Source: JAICTV01 sp034666045 (lineage in GTDB: Bacteria; Planctomycetota; Phycisphaerae; Tepidisphaerales; Tepidisphaeraceae). Taken from it: a DNA stretch of 18,077 nt. A program made the position numbers and the translations under genes. Under the pieces are notes generated by a model. It ran no database searches, was not told the DNA's origin, and worked only from the letters and a program-made list of their open reading frames with translations. The stretch lies in NCBI GenBank assembly GCA_034666045.1, contig JAXDMN010000093.1, forward strand, positions 1 to 18,077, in the 5' to 3' direction. Positions 17,734-18,077 of this stretch are shown here, piece by piece (the first letter of the stretch is position 1; the number at the start of each line of letters is the position of its first letter).

Positions 17734-18077
17734 ATGAGCAGCCCCCGCCCGCTGCGCGATGTCGCTGCGATGTTCGTCATCCTTGTGGCGACGCTGGCTG
17801 TGTTCGCGCCTGTCTACAACTTCGATTTCACGAGCTGGGACGACTACGACACTGTCGCGCGCAACCCGCTGTTGAATCCGCCGACGATCCGTTCGCTGAA
17901 CGCGTTCTGGACGCGGCCGCACGGCGACTTGTATATCCCGGTGACCTACACCGTCTGGGCCGGTGTCGCCGCCATGCCGAGCACCACCGAGCCCGCGACG
18001 CCCACATCGCTGCCGCGATTGCGCCCGCAGGCGTTCCATATTGTAAATGTCGTCTTTCACGCGGCGGCGGCCGTGCT
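17734..18077 (+). CDS. TMTC/PMT-like membrane protein, N-terminal part (cut by window end)
   Basis: Only the first 114 codons are present and the frame is still open at the window end. After a short basic start there is a membrane helix (DVAAMFVILVATLAVFAPVY, about 9-28). It is followed by FDFTSWDDYDTVARNPLLN at about 30-48, which has the paired acidic residues of GT-C proteins. Next come FWTRPHGDLYIPVTYTVW and RPQAFHIVNVVFHAAAAV. This layout is common to bacterial membrane proteins with a PMT/TMTC-like N-half and C-terminal TPR repeats, often annotated as glycosyltransferase or tetratricopeptide repeat protein. It starts 12 nt after nuoA and may be co-transcribed with it. No ribosome binding site is seen before the ATG. 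The catalytic role cannot be judged from this fragment. Confidence 0.75.
   Translation, partial: MSSPRPLRDVAAMFVILVATLAVFAPVYNFDFTSWDDYDTVARNPLLNPPTIRSLNAFWTRPHGDLYIPVTYTVWAGVAAMPSTTEPATPTSLPRLRPQAFHIVNVVFHAAAAV

Overview
The window looks like ordinary chromosome from a GC-rich bacterium of the Planctomycetota, most likely class Phycisphaerae (Tepidisphaera/Humisphaera type). This is inferred from gene content, not from a marker tree. The indicators are a very long ECF sigma factor with a C-terminal membrane and extracytoplasmic extension, several xylose-isomerase-like TIM-barrel and Gfo/Idh/MocA sugar enzymes, a secreted GH95-like glycosidase, and a membrane protein of the TPR/PMT type. No phage, plasmid, transposase, CRISPR, tRNA or rRNA signal was found.

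Layout. 42-2911 (+): a Gfo/Idh/MocA oxidoreductase overlapping by 4 bases a GT39-like polytopic membrane glycosyltransferase. 2933-4768: two divergent TIM-barrel sugar isomerase/epimerase-like genes. 4775-9475 (-): a four-gene cluster reading leftwards, made of a secreted GH95-like glycosidase, a lipase-like hydrolase starting 1 nt after the glycosidase stop, an alpha/beta hydrolase, and a second lipase-like paralogue. 9506-13072 (+): carB, divergent from the glycosidase with only 30 bp between start codons. 13216-15414 (+): the 732-aa ECF sigma factor fusion. 15643-16476 (-): a SirB1-type transglutaminase-like protein with a clear intrinsic terminator. 16762-17088 (-): a small unknown protein. 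17239-17721 (+): nuoA without nuoB directly after it. 17734 to the window end (+): the start of a TMTC-like membrane protein.

The most unusual signal is a set of five different imperfect palindromes of about 40-105 bp. Four have arms of 20-29 bp around a 20-45 nt centre; the fifth is a smaller nested hairpin. One lies in frame inside carB and adds about 26 residues (a second, smaller palindromic insert may lie further along the gene). Three others contain or abut the stop codon of a neighbouring gene (a lipase, the sigma factor, the small unknown protein). The fifth sits just after the carB stop. They look like REP/MITE-type repeats that settle at gene ends and are sometimes absorbed into proteins. 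Their copy number elsewhere in the genome cannot be seen here.

Functionally the left half is carbohydrate and ester handling: sugar dehydrogenase, sugar isomerases, glycosidase, lipases and a lipid-linked sugar transferase. The right half is housekeeping: carbamoyl phosphate synthesis and complex I subunit A. The hydrolase cluster shares no regulator with the rest that can be seen.
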